From Plumapathes pennacea (lineage: Eukaryota > Cnidaria > Anthozoa > Antipatharia > Myriopathidae): a stretch of DNA of 64,000 nt. This document shows positions 59,804 to 64,000 of the stretch, one piece after another; position 1 is the stretch's first letter, and every line of letters starts with the position of its first letter. A program made the translations under genes and the position numbers. The notes below the pieces were generated by a model. That model made no database searches, was not told the DNA's origin, and saw nothing but the letters and a program-made list of their open reading frames with translations. Where the stretch lies: NCBI GenBank assembly GCA_964036295.1, contig OZ038462.1:441501-505500 (forward strand). Direction: 5' to 3'.

Positions 59804-62800
59804 ATGAATTTCACGAGCATATTTTACCTTTGTGTGCTAATCCTTGGAGGAAAAGCAGCAGGGCAAGTGTCAGACGATGTATCTGAGCTACTTTACACGA
59901 CTGAATTGGTTCTTGACCATTCCATTAAAACTTCATACGGAGGGTACGTTCTAAGCACAGCTGGATCCGGCCACAAAGACTCGTCCAAAGTGTTTGAAAC
60001 CAAAATGGACGTCGAAAAAGCCATTCATCGAGCCCAATCTTCGCCATTCAATCGGCGCTTTACAGAGAAGCGTCTAAAAGACCTGGTGAATAGCATAAAG
60101 GTGGCCGTGGACAATGGCAAGTATAGATTTGCTCGCTGGGCCACTGGAACTGGAATGCACGGGGCGATTAAATCAGTTGCACGAAAATCCCATCGAAGGA
60201 AGAGAAGCTCAAGTAGTATAATGGAGACATTTCTCATAGATGTTAAAGGAAAGATTGGACTAAAGGAATACCGGAAAATGATGAGATTAGACGAACATGC
60301 CACGTTGATGTTCGCCATCGACACAACAGGAAGTATGCATCAAGAAATTAAGGCATCGCAATCCATCGCTCAAGCAATAGTAAACTGGCCTCGTGAGCAC
60401 AACCTGACGGTGAACTACAGGCTCTGCCCATTTAATGACCCAGGTACGGTGAGAACCTTTGGGCTGCCCATATGCCAAGTAAAAACACTGAAAATTAAGA
60501 ACAATCATGATTTTGTTAGAATTACTACTTCAATTTGAATTAATAATCAAAACACATAGCGGGACTTTAGAGTGAATGAAATTCCCCTCCCCCAAAAAAG
60601 TAAAGTATCTTTATTTATACACGGTAAGTAATTCAGCAGAGCTGGTGGGGCCGTGTTTTAAAATCAGCGTAAATTTGTTAAAAATCCCAACTGGTCGAAG
60701 GCTAACCAGTTGGCTATTTACATAACGTGGCCGAGGGTTTGAACGCGGGGCTACCGTGCTACAAATTCAGCTAGTGTTCAGAGCGGGACTTGAACCTGGG
60801 ACCTCCGGATTTCAAGTCCGGCGCCCCTCCCCACATTGAGTAAGGACGATTATCAAAAGTTGTTTCCAGCGTGACGCATTATTTGTCTACGACTTGGTTC
60901 AGTTGAATGCTTTGTTTTGCTTTAGCTGTTTTATACTAACTCACTTTTCTTTTATTCGCAAGATGTTGGTCCAGCAATAACCAGAGGAAATCACAAAGGG
61001 CAGCTTTTTGCAGAAGACATTGGGAGTTTATTTGCAAGTGGTGGTGGAGACTGCCCGGAGCCCTCTTTCGCAGCGATGTGTAAAACCTTTATGAATGGAT
61101 CTGATGTTGTTCCGGGATCCCCTTTTTTCGTATTTACGGATGCATCACCCAAGGAAATCGATGAAATAGGAGATAAGGAGACAGTAATAGATCTCGCACA
61201 AGAAAGATCTGCTTCGGTGACGTTTTTCGTGAGCAAAGAAAAATGGGGAAAATGTAACATCGAGGATTACACGGCTTACAATGATATTGCATATGCCACG
61301 GATGGTCATGTCTTCCATCTGCCGTCCACAGAATATATCAAACAGATGAAAGGGTAGGTAGATCTTAACTGCAATCGTGAACAAAACATCACTAACATAC
61401 ATAATAGAACTCTGTACGTAAACTGAGTCTAAGTTTTCTACTTTTCCCTCTGATGCTTGCGTCCACACTTTGAATGACGAAAACTCTTCTAGCGTGGCGA
61501 GTAAGCTAAACCGGATTTTTGAGTTAAGTGAAGCGGCTGAAGTTTGAATCTGAAAGCTCAAATCGAAATTTAATCCTGAGTTGTCGAATAAAATATAATT
61601 TAGTTACAGCTCATGACGGCGTAAAGGACAGCTTCCACTTGTCGGATTGCACGATGGCCATGCACTCAAATGAAAGCTCTCAACGAGTCAATTCTAATAA
61701 AAGAGTTCTCCTCCAACTCCTGAACAATAAAATGAAACGTAGGTGTGACCACTCGTGAAAGCTCTTAAAGAATACATTTTAACAGAAGTGTCCTGAACTG
61801 TCAAATCAAATAGGTTCGTCACTACTTAAATGTTCTCAGTAAGTACACTTCTGAAAAGTATTTTTTAAAAAAGATAACCAAAAGGCGGCGGATGTGAGCA
61901 GAACAGCTTGCGTTGCTCGGACTATAATACTAACCAATCTGTAAATTGATATTTTGTTTATAGGTTGGCTGCAGCTTCCTTAAAGGACTTTGTTCTTCTG
62001 TGTTCGGTGAAGCACCATTTAAAACGTATGAAGCGCAGTCCAACTACAAGCTTTGCAGAAACCTTCATTGTTGACGGACCCTTTGATGACATCATCGTGA
62101 CCATTGATACTTGGCAGAGGTCCTCGATTACTCTTACAAATCCCGGTAATGACACTATCACAGGAGACACGGTTTTTGACAGAGGAGCGGTGTACATCGT
62201 GCCAAATCCCCTTCCTGGTGTTTACAAATTATTAGTCAGTTCAATGAGTGCTACTGATGTCCGGTATACTGTGAAAGCCTCGAGTCCCACAAAAATCGAG
62301 TTTTCTTCCAGCTTTGTACTGCCACCGCAGCGGTTGATAACACTCAAGGAAACTCCCATACAGCATCCACTGAGTGGCAAGTAGCATTTGTTTGTTTCTC
62401 GATCTTGTAGCTGTAGTTTGACATTGGTGAGTTCCATTCCCCTTATTTTTTATCTGTCGGAGCTCCCGTGGGAGGGGTGGGGGTACTCCTCGAAATATTT
62501 GATGGGAGTGTGCCGCCCGTGACTGAAAACCCTTACCCTATATTTTAGACCAAAATGCGCAAATTTTCGACCCTATTTCAGACCAAAGGCTCAAAATCTA
62601 TACTTGATTTTAGACTGAAATGCTGCCCCTTTGGGGCTGCACACACCAATATGGCTTTTTTTGGGAGTACCCCTCCCCCCCTAACCCTACCCCCCCCCCC
62701 CCGGGTCAGAGCTAAACAATTTGCCCTGAGATATTTCTGCGCTCTCGGAAGCTCAGGCTGCGCGGCCGCATAGAGTTAAGGGCGAGGCAAAGCCACTGGA

Positions 62801-63988
62801 CCCTGGATATAGACAAGTACGATTCACCTGAATTTAGGCTCGGTTTTGAACTAAACTTACCTGATGCGGTTCTGACCAAAAGACTGTCAGTTTCATTTGG
62901 TCAGCTAAATTGATGATCATCTTGGATTATATCGGATCCTCCTTAAACAGCATAAATCAAACCATAAACAGATAGACTCCATAAATCGAAAGGAAATGTC
63001 AGACTTAGTAGTTACTAAATATTTGAAGTTGTCCGTTGAATACTTTTTGAGCAACGCATCAGGAGAAAATTTGTGGCTGGCAAGAGTTGCGACCCAGGAT
63101 TCATATTATTACTAAACCTTGCAGTGTTGCATGCAAGGTAATGTCGTTTTAAAAAGTATTACAAGAATAACTTTCAAAATTTCAATATAATTGCTAAGTC
63201 TGAAAATTTCCTTTTGATTTATTGTCGTCTTTCTGTTTGTAGCTTAATAATTACTGAAAATGTGTAAACAATGATCTTTCTCAGAAACGCCGTCTAAGCC
63301 TTGTGGCTGTGTATGACTTTCGTAAGTTTGGAGGCGGCCTTTTAGTCTATATGTTTGATTACTGCTATCACAAGTCATAATTGTTTGTTTTCTTTCTTTC
63401 ACTTTTATAGGGAGGAAAGCGTTTGCTCGTATTGCTGTGGAAGGAGCATCTCTTGTAAATCAAAGTGCACCGTTGGTCATGAAACTAGTCAACGAAGCAG
63501 GGGTGCCTATAAATGTCCAGGTCAACTTTACCAAAGTAAGAAGCAACGCGGGTTCAAAACGTCACTACACAGCAACCTTTAATTCACCATCAATTTCATT
63601 CCGACTACAGCTTTCGGGACAAACCAAACAAGGCATTCCTTTTCAAAGAGTGGGAAAAAACGGTCTGATAAAAGCAAAACCAGCCGTGGTTCGCCTCGTT
63701 CCCGGAAGGGATGATGGCAGGCTGACACTGGGAAAGAGATCACGTTTGCTGTTCAAGATCTTTAATGCGGGCCGCAGTGAAGCCTTTGTAATAAACATTA
63801 AGGACAGCCTCGGCTTTTTGAGGGTCACTATGACCAAATTTACGCTTCAGAACACGCAAAGATCGATTCTAGTCTCGATTAAACCCACCAGGGGAAAAAG
63901 GGGAAAAATCAATAAAATCAAGATTGAAGCTCGAGGAAAAAGTTCTGGGGTGTTTTGTGAAGCATTCGAAACTTTTCAGTTGTTCTGA
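59804..63988 (+). CDS. Secreted vWA-domain protein, hemicentin/VWA7-like
   Basis: Exons 59804-60443, 60963-61353, 61964-62380 and about 63415-63988 give about 673 residues. Signal peptide MNFTSIFYLCVLILGGKAAG, then a helical N-region (FTEKRLKDLVNSIK), a basic RRKR site at 131-134 that could be a furin-type site, and a vWA domain starting ATLMFAIDTTGSM (metal-site motif DxTxS, Asp173). The domain continues through FNDPDVGPAI, SGGGDCPEPSF, FFVFTDASPKE and GHVFHL. These match the hemicentin N-terminus (FHDPEIGP, QGGGDCPEMS, FIYVFTDA, GQVFHL). Exon 3 (ITLTNPGND, GVYKLLVSS, FSSSFVLPP) corresponds to the segment after vWA in hemicentin and VWA7. No membrane span; the stop is at 63986-63988. The first two splice joins are well supported. 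The exon 3/4 border is uncertain: two acceptors (63411 and 63415) are possible and an exon may be missing. An extracellular-matrix role is inferred. Confidence 0.85.
60630..60840 (-). mobile_element. tRNA-derived SINE remnant
   Basis: On the minus strand GCGCCGGACTTGAAATCCGG forms an anticodon-like stem-loop with TGA in the loop, followed by GGTTCAAGTCCCGCTCT, a T-arm/B-box. The D-arm and 5' half are missing, and a non-tRNA body with GCCCCGCGTTCAAACCC follows. It is therefore not a functional tRNA gene. It lies in the first intron of the vWA gene. Confidence 0.6.
62463..62703. repeat. Dispersed repeat with GGGGGTACTCC / GGGAGTACCCC ends
   Basis: Left GGGTGGGGGTACTCCTCG and right TTGGGAGTACCCCTCCCCCC are inverted. 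Inside, ATTTTAGACCAAAATGC and TATTTCAGACCAAAGGC are tandem-like units. It lies in the third intron of the vWA gene. Confidence 0.75.
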
Positions 63989-64000
63989 TCTGGACAAAAT

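Noticed and set aside
60780-60835. Possible tRNA-Ser(UGA) gene on the minus strand
   Set aside because: The anticodon and T arms look good but the D arm and 5' acceptor half are missing and a SINE-like body follows.

Overview
The window is animal nuclear DNA. Genes are split by GT-AG introns, transposon debris is heavy, and microsatellites and minisatellites are frequent. The gene content (WEE1, USP47, CFAP90, two class A GPCRs, an SRCR-thrombospondin receptor, an LRR-protease and a vWA matrix-type protein) together with the base composition and repeat types best fits an anthozoan cnidarian, probably a stony coral. That placement is inference; no marker in the window fixes the species.

Layout. 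(1) 0-6.5 kb: the 5' end of a WEE1 kinase gene on the minus strand (its kinase domain lies beyond the left edge), a small unidentified plus-strand gene, and a complete four-exon CFAP90 (ciliary microtubule-associated protein). (2) 6.7-8.0 kb: a single-exon orphan class A GPCR, tail-to-tail with CFAP90. (3) About 10-24.9 kb: a USP47 deubiquitinase gene on the minus strand. Thirty-three coding exons could be phased and joined, and several introns carry minisatellites. (4) 28.1-29.3 kb: an intronless neuropeptide-receptor-like GPCR. (5) 30.7-36.3 kb: a six-exon minus-strand gene for a type I membrane protein with SRCR-type domains and two thrombospondin type-1 repeats. (6) 36.3-48.4 kb: no convincing host gene, but a dense nest of foldback elements, MITE-like elements and decayed transposon genes. 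(7) 48.4-57.7 kb: a 14-exon gene joining a signal peptide, an LRR array with N- and C-caps, and a trypsin-like protease domain in one reading frame. (8) 59.8-64 kb: a secreted vWA-domain protein resembling the N-terminal part of hemicentin/VWA7.

The strongest candidate for something undescribed is the LRR-trypsin fusion. Every splice phase agrees from the signal peptide to the stop. The catalytic triad is present, but the canonical activation sequence (IVGG) and the 191-220 disulfide are absent. It lies 12 kb from a plausible pattern-recognition receptor (SRCR/TSP1). A role in extracellular recognition or proteolysis is possible but not shown by the sequence.

All exon coordinates were derived by eye from splice consensus, reading phase and family resemblance. 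Family assignments rest on remembered conserved motifs, not on a database search.
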